64,000 bases of DNA from Myxocyprinus asiaticus (GCF_019703515.2 NC_059379.1:22061880-22125879), one strand, 5' to 3'; numbered from the stretch's first letter, positions 31,193 through 42,140 are shown. The notes: a model not told the origin generated them from the letters alone. A program made the numbers and translations.

Positions 31193-32773
31193 ACACATGC
31201 AAAGTAACAGAAACTTCCAACTGTTCGATATGAATTAGGTTTGAAAGTTCCAAACTCACTGCCGCGTCCCCCTTCCTAGGCAGCCAGTAAGGGTGTGTTC
31301 ACACTTGTAGTCCGGTTCTCTTGGTCCTCTTGGTCCGGACCAAAAAAGAAAATGATACATTTAGTCCTGGTTCACTTAGCGTTCAAACTGGCATTTTTAA
31401 CACTGAACCTAATGATACAAAACCAAAGGCATCAGGAAAAAGTCACAAACTGATTGGACAGCTTTTATGATGTATAAGCTAATAAAATGTGTAAAGGAGT
31501 CAAAACAGCACCAGGAATTCCTCCGTTGCACACACAAATGAGGATATGCTGCAAGGACGGCTGACGAGCCGAATGATGAGAAGAACCAGGTATGCTTGAG
31601 GTCAGTATTAGGCAAATTACTTCCTGCTTTTGGTCCGTTTAGACGTCTTTGGTCCATGTTGCTTTCATATATCAATCGAACCGTACCAGAGTTCATTTGG
31701 AAGCAGACCGAGACCCACTATTCAGGTGGTCTCGGTCCACTTGTTTGGTGTGCACCAAGGTTCAGATGGCAGCGTTCACACTTGTTCAAATGAACCGTAC
31801 TAAAAGAGCAATCGCACCAGAGTTCGTTTGAATCGAAACAAACCTGCCAAGTGTGAACACACCCTAAATGTCCCGACTGTCCGCAGTAGATCATAATCTC
31901 TCCTGGATATGGTGTCTTCGTTCTTTGGAGGAGAGAGAAGAAAGACCCACTTGCATGGGCTCATGATAACTGGTTGCAGCGATGTCATAGTGAAGTGTCT
32001 GTAGAGGGCTGACTGAATGATGGGCTTTGATCAGGTTATCCAGGTGAATGGCTAATTTGATGAATTCATCAAGCGATCTCCCCTCATCACGACATGCTAG
32101 TTCAGCTTGATGATCAGGATTTAACCCCTGATGGAACAACAGTTTCAAAATGTCCTCTACCCACACAGTTTGCGCTGCTAGCATGCGAAAGGATAAAGAG
32201 AATTCTGCAGCAGACCTCTTCCCCTGTTTTAAACACAATAGAAGTACACCCGGGTCCTTACCACCCTCAGAGTGTTCAAAAACCTACCGTAAACGAGCTA
32301 GGAAGTGAGACAAAGAGCATTTTAAAATGTTCTCACGACTCCATACTGCAGTAGCCCAGTCTAGTGCCTTCCCTGACAGCAGTGATACAATAAAGGAAAC
32401 ACGAGCTTTGTCATTGGGATACATTTGAGGTAGTTGAGAGAGAAAAAGCTCACATTGCAAGAGAAATCCTCGACACTTACTGGGTGATCCGTCAAACTTC
32501 TCAGGAAGCGAGAGTCAAGGATTAACAACAGCAGTAGAGTGTGATGTGCTGCTGGCAGAGTTGCTAGTGGAAACCCCCAACTGAGATACTTGCGGTTTTG
32601 GCTGTACAGATTTAAAGAGTTGAAGAGGTGAGCTTACACAGCTGCTGATGGTGACTGGTAAGCATTGCTGCTTGTGCTGTAACAAGCTTGTGTAACTGTT
32701 GGAAGGCTGCTGGATCTAGGTTTTGTGAAGTCTTCTGTAGCGAAGACGCTGGGACAGTAATGTTAAGATCCAT
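31193..32773 (-). pseudogene. Gypsy Gag, split by a MITE in its zinc knuckle
   Basis: Starts at ATG 32773 (MDLNITVPASSLQKTSQ), then a capsid region with [20 protein letters not shown] and, near 32300, an in-frame TAG. The conserved CLKQGKRSAAEFSLSFRMLA and ELACRDEGRSLDEFIKLAI lie at 32238-31960. A one-base loss then shifts the frame just before the CCHC knuckle (about 31900-31868; C-x-YCGQSGHF in the shifted frame), which is cut by the MITE at 31867. The remainder resumes at 31287 with further shifts and reaches LHVFKP beside the piggyBac-like insertion. Confidence 0.8.
31291..31864. mobile_element. Harbinger-like MITE with TAA duplication
   Basis: 574 bp with terminal inverted repeats GGGTGTGTTCACACTTG and the exact complement, flanked by TAA at 31288-31290 and 31865-31867. 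A 3-bp TWA target duplication is typical of PIF/Harbinger. Internal sequence contains 'ggtccggaccaaaa'-type palindromes and no protein. It interrupts Gypsy Gag. Confidence 0.8.
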
Positions 32774-33205
32774 ATGCAGTTTGATAAAAGTATAAACAGT
32801 ACAACAATGTAGCAAATCAAAGGGTAAACAAAAAGCAGGCAAGGGTTCAGTACACAGGAAGACAGTCCAAGAAAGGCAAACCAAGTAAATCCGAGGGACA
32901 GAGGGGTAATCCAGTAAACACACAAACGGGCTGGGAAATACGATGAACAGGCAGGAATCAAAACACAGGGAAAACAGTAATGGTAAATAATGCTCAGAAC
33001 TGCAGACTAGGCAGAACAAGACTTTGCACTGAATGCGTGTATACAGGGAACTTAAATAGACAGAGATAATGTGAAACAGGTGGGTGAGAAATCAGACTGA
33101 GTGGAGGGTTATGGGAAATGTAGTTCGTGAAGGAAGGGTTAGTACTCTGGAGATGGCGACCTCTGGCGGTGTTCAGGAGAGATAGCAGGCGCTGCCGGTG
33201 TAACA
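32774..33205 (-). repeat. Gypsy 5' LTR and leader
   Basis: On the minus strand starts TGTTACACCGGCAGCGCC at 33205 and continues through T-rich, Pro/Cys-codon-like sequence typical of fish sushi-type LTRs (tatttaagttccctgtata near 33060 may be TATA-like) to just before the Gag ATG. The exact LTR/leader boundary is not clear because the 3' LTR is missing. Confidence 0.6.
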
Positions 33206-33626
33206 TCAGCAAAGTGAAATGATGTCCACACAGCAAACTATGCAAGGAACTATGCTTCTAACCACAGGTACAGAGCTATAGTTCCAACTACACAACTTTG
33301 CAATGCTGTTTGCAAATGTTCGGTGGAAATACGGTTTCGGGAATCACCAAATCGTTGAACTATGTTGGTGATGATGGAACTTACAACCATAGTTGGCTAA
33401 CAATGCTTTTGGGAAACACACCCCTGAGCAGATGTTACACAGAATTGCCAGGAAATTTGAACTGAAACTCTGCACTTCTGGATATTTTTTAACTTTACTT
33501 TTTGTTTTCTCGTTTTTTTGAGCTGAAGATCATCTCACTAAATAATTGTGGCCTGCATTTGCTTCTCTTTATGTAAGAAAACGTCATCTGTGCATTTACA
33601 TCATATATTTTTTCAAAATTATATTA
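33206..33626. other. Intergenic, repeat-like, no gene
   Basis: Contains 'aactatgcttctaaccacag' and 'gggaaacacacccctga'-type phrases that resemble fish interspersed repeats, but I cannot define ends. Confidence 0.35.
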
Positions 33627-33747
33627 TGACAAGGTTTTTAACTCTCTCCAAAGGAGGAAGCAGGAGCCGGCTAACAATCCAATGTAATTCTCTTTATTTT
33701 CACAAAAATGTGTTGCTTTTCAGCCAACACTCAAACACACACACACA
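33627..33747 (-). repeat. Gmr1-like 3' LTR fragment
   Basis: Matches 36006-36127 (part of the 5' LTR), ending in a (CA)n run where the RNase H sequence joins. Only the terminal third of the LTR is left. Confidence 0.75.
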
Positions 33748-34260
33748 CAGTTTCGTGCATCAAACACTCCTCGATTGTGCTGTACTTAGTCTCTCTCATC
33801 GAGAGCTTGCTACTAATGTACAGCACAGGGTACTCCCCCTCAACCATATGGGACAGTACCACTCCCAACCCCCTGTTCGATGCGGCCATCTGCAAGACAA
33901 AAGGGAGAGAGAAGTCAGGAGATTGTGTGAACTTGCTTGAACGCCTGCTGACATGGTTCCGTCCACTGGACCGGATCTGGTGCCCTCTTTTTAGTAAGAT
34001 CAGCCAGCGGGCTGGTGATGGTCGAATAATTAGGCACAAACCTACAATAATAGCTAGCCAGCCCCAGGAAATGTCTCACCTCCTTTTTGGTCTTAGGTCT
34101 GCAATCGCTGCAGTCTTATCAATTTGGGGCCGTGCCTGTTCATTGCCCAAGTGGAAGCCCAGATACCGTACTTCCACCCGTCCAATTACACATGTCTTAG
34201 GGCTTTCTGTGAGTCCCACCCATCTCAACGACTTCAGGACAGCCCTCATACCAATTCTTT
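33748..34260 (-). pseudogene. Gmr1-like RT C-terminus and RNase H
   Basis: RT thumb: AVLKSLRWVGLTESPKTCV and VRYLGFHLGNEQARPQIDK (34250-34090), then a frameshift to FLGLA-type sequence near 34060. RNase H: MAASNRGLGVVLSHMVEGEY and LYISSKLSMRETKYSTIEE (33900-33760). The catalytic palm is absent. The frame ends by running into the LTR (CA)n. Confidence 0.8.
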
Positions 34261-34470
34261 TGAAGGGGACCTCGATCAATGGAAGGGGACACAATGGCGA
34301 TCTTGGGGTGACCGGCGGATTCACCAGCTGACATTCACGCACGATGCACACCATATGCAAACATCCCCATGAATACCCGGCCAATAGAAATGGGCCATTA
34401 GACAGTTCAGTGTTTTTTCATGCCCTAAGTGATCTGCCATCGGATTATAATGAGCCATCTGGAATAACAT
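34261..34470 (-). pseudogene. Gmr1-like integrase N-terminal zinc domain
   Basis: Around 34455-34330 the frame reads HYNPMADHLGHEKTLNCLM and FYWPGIHGDVCIWCASC, an HHCC-type integrase zinc finger. CQLVNPPVTP, LPLIEVPFKRIGM and then RT sequence follow directly, showing where the integrase core was deleted (junction about 34258). Confidence 0.75.
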
Positions 34471-35260
34471 ATCTTCCTCTGTCTGAGCATCCTATGTCAC
34501 TCAATACAACCGATCCTAGATAACTAAAAAATACGGATATGCGAGTGCGATGTCTGGCTGGAGACACTGACCATCAATCACTTTCACCTGATCAAAGGCG
34601 TGCCTAAGGGTCTCGTATTGCATTTGCTCCAGAGGGTAATTCCCTACAAGGAATCCTCTAAGGGCTGGGGAAGCCAAAACTTCCCCCTCCCTTACATCAT
34701 TCTGAAGCAGAGCTGACGTAGACAGCCCCAGCTACGCCTCCTCAGCCAGTGAATCGCAAACCACACACCAAGACACTTTGTTACAGTACCCATCCACAAA
34801 AAATTCCCTCAATAAAGCAGTAAATGCCGGCCAATTCGTACCCAACATTAGTGGATGGGTGAGACAGGGACTAACCGCAGCCTCTACACCAGGGGTGTCA
34901 AACTCAGTTCCTGGAGGGCCGCAGCCCTGCAGAGTTTAGTTCCAGCCCTGCTCCAAAATACCTCCTTGTAATCTTCAAGCACTCCTGAAGACCTTGATTA
35001 GCTGCTTCAGGTGTGTTTAATTAGGGTTGGAGCTAAACTCTGCTGGACTGTGGCCCTCCAGGAACCGAGTTTGACACCCCTGCTCTACACTATGCTCTTG
35101 TCCTCGAAATTGAATGATGATTGCCACTTATTGGTAATCGTGAACATCCCTGTGCACACACCTTACCTTCACCCGCCGGCTTGTATCCAACACCTTGGAC
35201 TGAATCAAGCTTTGGTGAATGGAGGTTTGATAACAACCTGAATCCACCAAGGCTTAATAT
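34471..35260 (-). pseudogene. Gmr1-like protease and spacer, interrupted by a hAT MITE
   Basis: Protease start near 35250-35180 reads ALVDSGCYQTSIHQSL just after a TAA that replaces a Gln codon. Beyond the MITE the frame resumes as LTHPLMLGTNWPAFTALLRE (34860) and later ETLRHAFDQVKVIDGQ (34620). Several stops are present. Confidence 0.7.
34890..35082. mobile_element. hAT-type MITE with perfect 8-bp duplication
   Basis: 193 bp starting CAGGGGTGTCAAACTCAGTT and ending with its near complement GAGTTTGACACCCCTG. It is flanked on both sides by ctctacac (34882-34889 and 35083-35090). An 8-bp duplication and CAGGGGTG ends are standard hAT features. It is inserted in the Gmr1-like protease. Confidence 0.95.
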
Positions 35261-35470
35261 GTACCCCCCTTTATACTCACAGGTATCCAGTACACTCCTG
35301 CTCGATCAGGGGCGGCCTGTGGCACATCGAGGACCCAGACCAATGTCTCCATATTCATCGGGGGGCATTGATCCTGGAAATACCCCAGACCCCCGCAGCT
35401 CCAGCAGACCAGCTCAGACTTTATGCCCACACCCACGGCAGTGGATTCACCAGCCTGTGGGGGAGAGCGG
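35254..35470 (-). pseudogene. Gmr1-like Gag zinc knuckle region
   Basis: Reads VCWSCGGLGYFQDQCP: a C-x2-C-x4-H-x4-C knuckle in which the His is Tyr. It precedes QAAPDRAGVYWIPVSIKG leading to the protease. Confidence 0.7.
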
Positions 35471-35476
35471 AGAGGG

Positions 35477-35593
35477 TTAGGTAATGCCATTGGGACGAAT
35501 GGCCCACAGGACTGTGGAACCAGTTTTGGGGAAGGAATTCCCTGTTTCCAGGGAGCAGGAACAGGATGAGGGGAAGGGGAGGGGGAGGAAAGG

Positions 35594-35650
<57 letters not shown>

Positions 35651-36004
35651 GGGCTCGCCGTCCCCCCGGTTACGCCACATCTTAGCCAACTGGATCACCT
35701 CCACCAGTGACGCCGGATGGTGGCACTGGACCCACTCCGCCGTCCCCTTCATCAGTTGGGAGATGAACTGCTCCAGCACCACGATGTTCATGACGTCGTC
35801 GGCGTCACCCTCCTCCTCAGCCAGCAACCACCGCTGGCAGGCATCACGGAGCTGTTGTGCGAAGGCAAACGGGCGTCCAACCTCGCTCAGCATCAGTGTG
35901 CGGAAACGCTGACGTGCTGTTCCAGGCTGTGGCTTGAAGACTTCTTCCAGCGGCGAGGACATCATGGCAGCATATCCTTCCTTCTTCCCGTGTTTCAGCA
36001 CCAC
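35477..36004 (-). pseudogene. Gmr1-like Gag with SCAN-like capsid
   Basis: RFRTLMLSEVGRPFAFAQQL, then RDACQRWLLAEEEGDADDV, LEQFISQLMKGTAEWVQC and HHPASLVEVIQLAKMW. This LEQFI..LP.....W helical region is the capsid from which vertebrate SCAN domains are thought to derive. A (GA)n microsatellite then encodes a Ser-Leu run (35599-35647) that has expanded inside or just after the capsid, and a stop ends the frame near 35477. The start codon is not certain (about 35963, MMSSPLEEVFKPQPG). Confidence 0.8.
35599..35647. repeat. (GA)n microsatellite
   Basis: About 24 GA repeats inside the Gmr1-like Gag. Confidence 0.95.
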
Positions 36005-36340
36005 TGTGACAAGATTCTTAACTCTCTCCAAAGGAGGAAGGGAGAGCCGGATAACAATCCAACGTAAGTCTCTTTATTTTCACAAAAACTTGTTGCTTTT
36101 CAGCCATCACTCAAACACACACACACAGCCACATGTGTCTCTCCCCCCCACCCACCCACCCCCTGGATTTCCCTTTTAAATCCCTTTCAACTCTCACTGC
36201 AATTACAAAACAGCTGTTAGAGGTGATTTCTCCCAGGTGTCAATCCATACGTTACTCACTCTCTTTGCCTCGCTTTCCACAGACGTCGCTCGGCCTTGCC
36301 CCTATCACCACATATACAGTATGTTGTTTTTCCTCTCTTT
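36005..36340 (-). repeat. Gmr1-like 5' LTR
   Basis: Ends (minus strand) in CTTGTCACA directly before a TGGTGCTGAAACACGG primer-binding-like site at about 36004-35989. Shares about 120 bp with 33627-33747. The outer boundary is uncertain because the matching part of the other LTR is lost. Confidence 0.6.
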
Positions 36341-39300
36341 TAATAGGCCTACTCTTCATTCAGTGAGTTGAAAAGAGATGAATGAGGCACTGACTTGCCT
36401 ATTTTCCCCCCCAATGTTGTTAGTGACATTTATCCAGACTTTCATGGCAAACTTTTACTTTAAACATATGCTTTCTCAAATTACTACATACTTTTCTATA
36501 GCCATTGATACATCTCAGAGAATGCAAGGCCTATTTCTTACACCTCTGTCACTGTAGTTAAAATTGTCACACTTATAATTACAACATCTTACACAATGAA
36601 AATGCAAAGAACTAAGCAATCCAGTGATTTTACACAAACAAACACTGAACATTCCCAAGTCACTCTTGTCACCTCTAGAGGAAATATTGAGGCAGGAAAA
36701 TGTGTAAGGGTAATTGTCCAAGGGTACAGTCCATGCATTCAGGGTAATTCTTATCACCCACACTGACACTAAATCACACTAAATACTTTATTGTGACCTA
36801 TATCAGATGTCAGTGCTGGCAGCTCACACTGTGATAATCCATTATGTCTTCAGTTAATGATTAGTGTGCATTGAAAGATGCATGGGGTTGAGACAGTCAC
36901 AATTCTTTGATATAGATTTAATAGCTCCAAGGCCACGACAGTAGAGGAGTTAATGGTATATGTTAATCGGGGGTGTAAAGGTAATTTCCTTGTCAGAGAA
37001 ATACAATAATGGCTAAAGGGTGTAGATGTTTTTCCGCCCACTGCGCTTGGCAGTTGTCTGAGTGTTAGACAGATATATGGCACAGTGAAAACCCTTTGAG
37101 TTTCTCTCAAAGGTTGGCTAAGTGCATGGAGAGTTATAGCTGATCATTTTACAGCATTTTACAACTGTTTATCTGCAGTACTGTAAAATAGTTTAAGAAA
37201 AGCAGTGGTGGATGTAGACCACATTAACCAACCAAAATTGAGTAAAAACTAATTAAACCAGCAGCACTGTGCTTATACCTGTTGATTCATAAACTATTCA
37301 ACATGTCAAGAATTCACATGCAAATTCATTTTCCTATTTTTTTAACTGGGCTCAAGTGAATTATTCAGGCAGAATAGATTTACAGCGAAACAGGCCAAGG
37401 TTCCTAATTACTTGTTATATTGCTCTCTTACATGGTCATCTTGGGGCAAAAATGCTACAGAAATTGACAAAAATGCCCCAGATATTTAAACTATGCGGGC
37501 TAAAATGCCTTTGTAATGAAATCCCAATGTTTGTAACAAGATTTTTTTGTATTATATTCTACACTAGGCCTTCCTAGAATTGATTGTTGCTGTTGATTTG
37601 ATTGAAGCAAACTAAAAACTTTAATAAAAAAAGTGAAGCTGAACAAAGGTGAAAATATTTATCAGTCCAAAATGAGAATACTGCCAAACAAGGACATTGA
37701 CTGTTGATGCTGAATTACACTTGTTGACATGGGGTCACTACAATTCAACCCCCCAGTGTGATTTCCTTAACTAGGCCATTTGACTATATGAAAACAAATT
37801 TGAGACTAAGCAGCCCTTTATTTGGTGGGTTCATTCAGTCTCATAATGGAGCATAATATTCTTCTCAATGACATCTTTCAAGACCAGCTCATAAAGAGCA
37901 ATCATTTGCTCTGCTATACTGAATTATTCATAGCAGTGCATTCACTCATTCCTCCTATGACAGTGATCATGTCCATCAGAAAAGAGACCTAATGTCAGAT
38001 GAGGGCACTGCTGTGTCTTCATAGATTTAGAAAGTGGACTTGTGTTGTTCTTACAGACACAGTCAATTTTAAACATGGACTTTTCCCTGCAGCATAGGAA
38101 GCAATTAGGTGAACATTCTACTGAACATTTAAGTGCACTACACAGATCCTATCCTAAAATATCCCAAAATACTAAAATTTAAACAGGTTACCTGATCTAT
38201 TGTGGTTGCTATTAAAACTGTGCCAGGGGCAAATGTAATTTTTTGTTATATTTTAAAATCTGAGATATGAAAACTCGTTAAGCCAACAATTACAGTTAGT
38301 TAATCACAGTTCAACATAATATAACCTAGTTCATACACCAGTCCTTGTATACATAAGCCTTTTAAAAACAATAGTAATGAAAAGCTTAACAAGTGTTGCT
38401 TTAAGACCCTGATTGTGCATTGGACATCTAGTGTGACCCAACACAGTATCAACATTGTATAAAAATATAAAATTAAAATATTTTCCTTAAAATCAAACAT
38501 ATAATGTGGACATCAAAGTGAGTGTTTAAAAACATGTTTTGTAAAACTATTTATATATACAGTATATTACCCTTCTGGACCCCCCCCCCCCCATACTGTG
38601 GAGATGATATGACCTGTTTCCCGGTTTGAAAAATGTAACAAACAGGACACAGACATGTCCCTAACGACACTCAGATATGCATATGAGATGTGGAAGGGCT
38701 TGACAGTCCCCAAGCAAAGGTGGAGTGAGGATATCCCTGTCTGTGAGGGAAGCGTCCTCTTTCTCCTTAAAGGAACCTGCTGTGTATCCACCAGGGATGC
38801 ATTTCCCAAACAACAATGTAACTCACTGCTTAGCCACCAAGGAAAATTGACAATTCAGTCAGGATCACCTCCCCCAAATGATTACTTGAATTAATATGTT
38901 TGTTCACTTATAGACTATTAAAGCAAATTAGTGGTGTTGGCATGGTGGTACTGTTCTTTTGTGGGCAAACTCTCTGACCATCCATACAGCCATGCATGGT
39001 CAGATCAGGGAGTCCAGGGGTAACAGAACAGATCCAGTAGGATGATTACAACATTGTTTAATATTTAAACATTCAATCCTTCATTGCAGAATAGATTAAA
39101 TGGACACTTAATAGAAGTTCAAATACTGTATATCAAATTGATTAATCAAGAACAAGGCACAATCACACACTGAAGATAGGAATTCCAAACTGGCAATCAA
39201 TTGTAGTCATAGAGCACAGAACAATAAGACAGATGTAGAGAAAACTAAAAGGCAAAGCAGCCATACAAGAGGTGAAGCTGGGGATGGAGTAGAGTGTTAA

Positions 39301-40299
39301 GTGCAGCTTGCATCCATGCAATGGAATGGCAATTAATAAATGGACTTAAATAGAACAGCTCTGATAAGCATCTGAATTGTATTGGTAGATGTCATGATCA
39401 GCTGAGCATCCCCCCGTCAACACATGGAACAAACATTGAAAAAAATATTGCAAAGTTTTAGTCATCACCAAGTGACAGATGTATTTGCACCAAAATAACT
39501 GAGTGTTTGAGTGAATGCACTGCCTTTGATATCAATTTAGATGTCATTTTTACATCCCTTTTGGAAGTTGATAAGCCTGTTTATTTTGCTATCCTTACTT
39601 TGCAGGATAATTTGGTTAGCTGTATTTTAGTATTTGCATTTATTATTGTTTTTTTTTTTTTTCTTCTGCTGTCCATGGCCCTAACAGTACACACTTGTGA
39701 ACTACCAGTTCAGAACCACTGCGCTGAAGAAGACTTTAAATTTCACAACTTCAATGTCAATAAAATTCTGTATCTGACCCATTAGCATTGCAAATCTGTC
39801 ACCAACGTTCCCTGGCATTGTTGTGGCGTCTAATGGTACAGTATTGAAAGCATTGTTGCTGCTCTTGGGAATGCACAGAGCACTTACCACCAGCAGCTTT
39901 ATTTCCAGGAATTGAGTACTTTGGATTCCAGCTCAGGGAACTCATTGTCAGGGGATTTGGGGTATCAGTTATTAGTGGGGTGGGATAAGAACTATGTTAG
40001 CTTTTGCCTTTTCTTAGACTGTCATGCAATGCTGTCACCTTTTCAATGTTATTGCAATGTTACAATCTTGTATTTTTCTAATTAACACTATTCACTGCAG
40101 TTGAATCAAATCAAATTAAATTAAAAAACTAAAAATAACATGGCATTTTTGAGGACAGCATGTTATGTGCATTTGTCACTTTTTGAAATAGAAGACCAGG
40201 AGGCACTCTGAAATGAAACACGGAATAGAAACATCAAATTAGCAATAGAATAGTGACGGAATTTACATGAAAAGCTCTGTCAGAGAGCAAGAGCGAGAC
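36341..40299. other. Intergenic, no gene seen
   Basis: About 4 kb of AT-rich sequence without recognisable coding frames. It includes a poly-C run at 38580-38592, a poly-T run near 39650, and at 38506-38535 a 30-bp exact match to 26610-26639 (just outside the truncated Gypsy end). Confidence 0.5.
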
Positions 40300-41150
40300 A
40301 AAGAAACCCAAGAGCAGAGGAACAGTTCAAAGGATTTATTTACAGTTCAAATTATAATAACTTCAGCAGGGTTATGAGCAATCCTCTGATGAGCGCTCCA
40401 GCAGGCGATCGCACGTGCCATGATGGCGAGGAGCAGAGCCGTGAGAAAACCTCAGCTGAAGCGCAGCTGACATGCAGCAAACTGGAAGGCAACCACACTC
40501 CAGACACATGGACAGAGATGAGGAATCCTCCATTGAAGATTCATGAGCACAGAGAACACACGCACAGCAAATTGGAAGGCAATCACACACCCGACACGCA
40601 GGCAGAGACGGGTAACCAAACAGATACACGAGACAGGACCAACTAGGCAAAGAGAGTGAGGTAGGTTGCTTCACATCAAACAGCTTTCTCTAATGATAAC
40701 ACACCATACACTATGACACACTACATTCAACAATCCAGCAAAGAACATGACAAATGAGGGGATTAAAATAGGCAGGAGCAAACAAGGGACAGGTGCCGCT
40801 CACCAGGTGAAAGTTGGCATGATCAGCGTTCCCATGGAAACAATCAGGGTTCCCATGGAAAAGTGTTTTCACCTGAAACACATGAGGGAGAGACGTCAAC
40901 ACAATTAGACCAAAACAAACAGAACATGGAGCATGAGTGTCTGGATCCCAATACAGACTGACACCGAACCATACAGGAAGTCAGGATCCAGACGCCATGC
41001 TCTGGACATGAAACAAGACCGACTGAAGAGTGCATGGTGGTAAATCACAACTGGACACAAAGAACATACACGAAACACAAGACATGGGATGATGATGTCA
41101 TGGTCCCGTCAGATAAAAACCCAACCTGACAGAATGACAGGACCGCGACA
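40300..41150 (-). repeat. LTR-like fragment, minus orientation
   Basis: Read on the minus strand it begins TGTCGCGGTCCTGTCATTCT at 41150 and runs through T/C-rich sequence with TGTT-type phrases typical of fish LTRs. No internal retrotransposon genes adjoin it, so a solo or truncated LTR is likely. The distal end is undefined. Confidence 0.45.
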
Positions 41151-41304
41151 TCACCGAAGAGTGCACGGCAGTTCTTTGTGTCCAGTTGTGATTTACCACC
41201 ATGCACTCTTCGGTCGGTCTTGTTTCATGTCCAGAGCATGGCGTCTGGATCCTGACTTCCTGTATGGTTCGGTGTCAGTCTGTGTTGGGATCCAGACACT
41301 CATG
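40932..41304. repeat. 134-bp inverted repeat with 105-bp spacer
   Basis: 40932-41065 and 41171-41304 are reverse complements with about two mismatches. The left arm belongs to the LTR-like fragment; the right arm is an inverted copy of the same LTR segment. The spacer 41066-41170 contains the LTR start and its own imperfect palindrome (tgtcatggtcccgtca against tgacaggaccgcgaca). Confidence 0.95.
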
Positions 41305-41814
41305 ATGTGTAAACATAAATCATGTATAGCCCTGTTGTTGTATTTAAATAACTTGCTGATTGCGTTGGGTAATGGAAGATCATAACCAACAAAGAAATGT
41401 AAGGAAAACTGCTGGAGACTATATGAGAAACTAAGATGAGACAAAAAGAAAGAAAGAAAGAAAAAAGATCATATGAAAAATGAAACAATACCCTTGTAGC
41501 ACTTTGAAAATTGAAAATGTGCTACACAAACTTTTTCCAGGGATTATAGATATTGTAATGACTCTTTAGATACAGCTTCCTTAATAATTTGCCTATTACA
41601 TACAACTACACTGTAATTGCAGTGTTACTACATGATTATGCGTAAACTAGAAACATGAACTTCTGGTGCAAACAAGGTTACATCAGTTGTCACACTGACT
41701 GGTGTCTGTTTATCAAAATAAGGTAAAAAAGATGGCCTCTAGCAATCAGCTCGTACTGTAATCACCGAAAGGCTTTGGGACTCTATTGGTCAGCATGTGC
41801 TGTATTTGCCAAAG
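41305..41814. other. Intergenic, no gene seen
   Basis: AT-rich, short (gaaa)n at 41448-41465. Nothing recognised. Confidence 0.5.
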
Positions 41815-41983
41815 GTCCGAGGTCCCCCTAGTGATGAACTCACACTGTAATTGCCAGGGGTCCGGGGTCCTAGTGGTCAACTTTTTTATTGTATTAGCCA
41901 GGGGCCCTGGTGTTCACCTTCCTTTGACAGTCCTGAGGCTTTGGGCACCCCTGGTATTCTGTGGCCCTGGGGCACTGGCCCCA
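41815..41983. repeat. Duplicated 169-bp block, copy 1
   Basis: Reads identically to 45953-46121 over 169 bp (starts gtccgaggtccccctagtga, ends cactggcccca). GC-rich, non-coding as far as I can tell, and unlike the surrounding AT-rich sequence. Internally it repeats the phrase 'ccaggggnccngg'. Confidence 0.95.
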
Positions 41984-42140
41984 CTCTTGATCAGTACTAT
42001 GGTGCAGTAATGGTATCAGATGATTATACCATAGCACTTTGAAAAATACTGTGGTATTAAATAACAATCATCATCATCATATACCATAGTATTTACAAGG
42101 TACTAAAAAGTACTTCAAAGCACATTATGTATTATCATTA

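Larger units (their letters stand above)
26655..33205 (-). mobile_element. Sushi-type Ty3/Gypsy retrotransposon, nested and 3'-truncated
   Basis: Read on the minus strand: 5' LTR and leader (33205-32774), Gag (32773-31193), protease, RT, RNase H and integrase (29574-26691), then truncation. Two later insertions split it: a Harbinger-like MITE inside the Gag zinc knuckle and a TTAA-flanked piggyBac-like element between Gag and protease. The protease DSGAAGNFID and the Gag LACRDEG motif place it with fish sushi-type chromoviruses. No 3' LTR or chromodomain remains. Confidence 0.85.
33627..36340 (-). mobile_element. Gmr1-like Gypsy retrotransposon with internal deletion
   Basis: LTR copies sit at 36005-36340 (5') and 33627-33747 (truncated 3'), sharing gacaag(a/g)tt(c/t)ttaactctctcca and following bases. 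On the minus strand the coding order is Gag, zinc knuckle, protease, integrase N-terminus, RT, RNase H. Integrase before RT is the hallmark of Gmr1-like Gypsy elements, which have a copia-like domain order. Most of the integrase core and the N-terminal RT are deleted. A hAT MITE lies in the protease region. Confidence 0.8.

Noticed and set aside
35599..35647. Ser-Leu repeat as a protein domain of the Gmr1-like Gag
   Set aside because: It is a (GA)n microsatellite expanded in a dead element.
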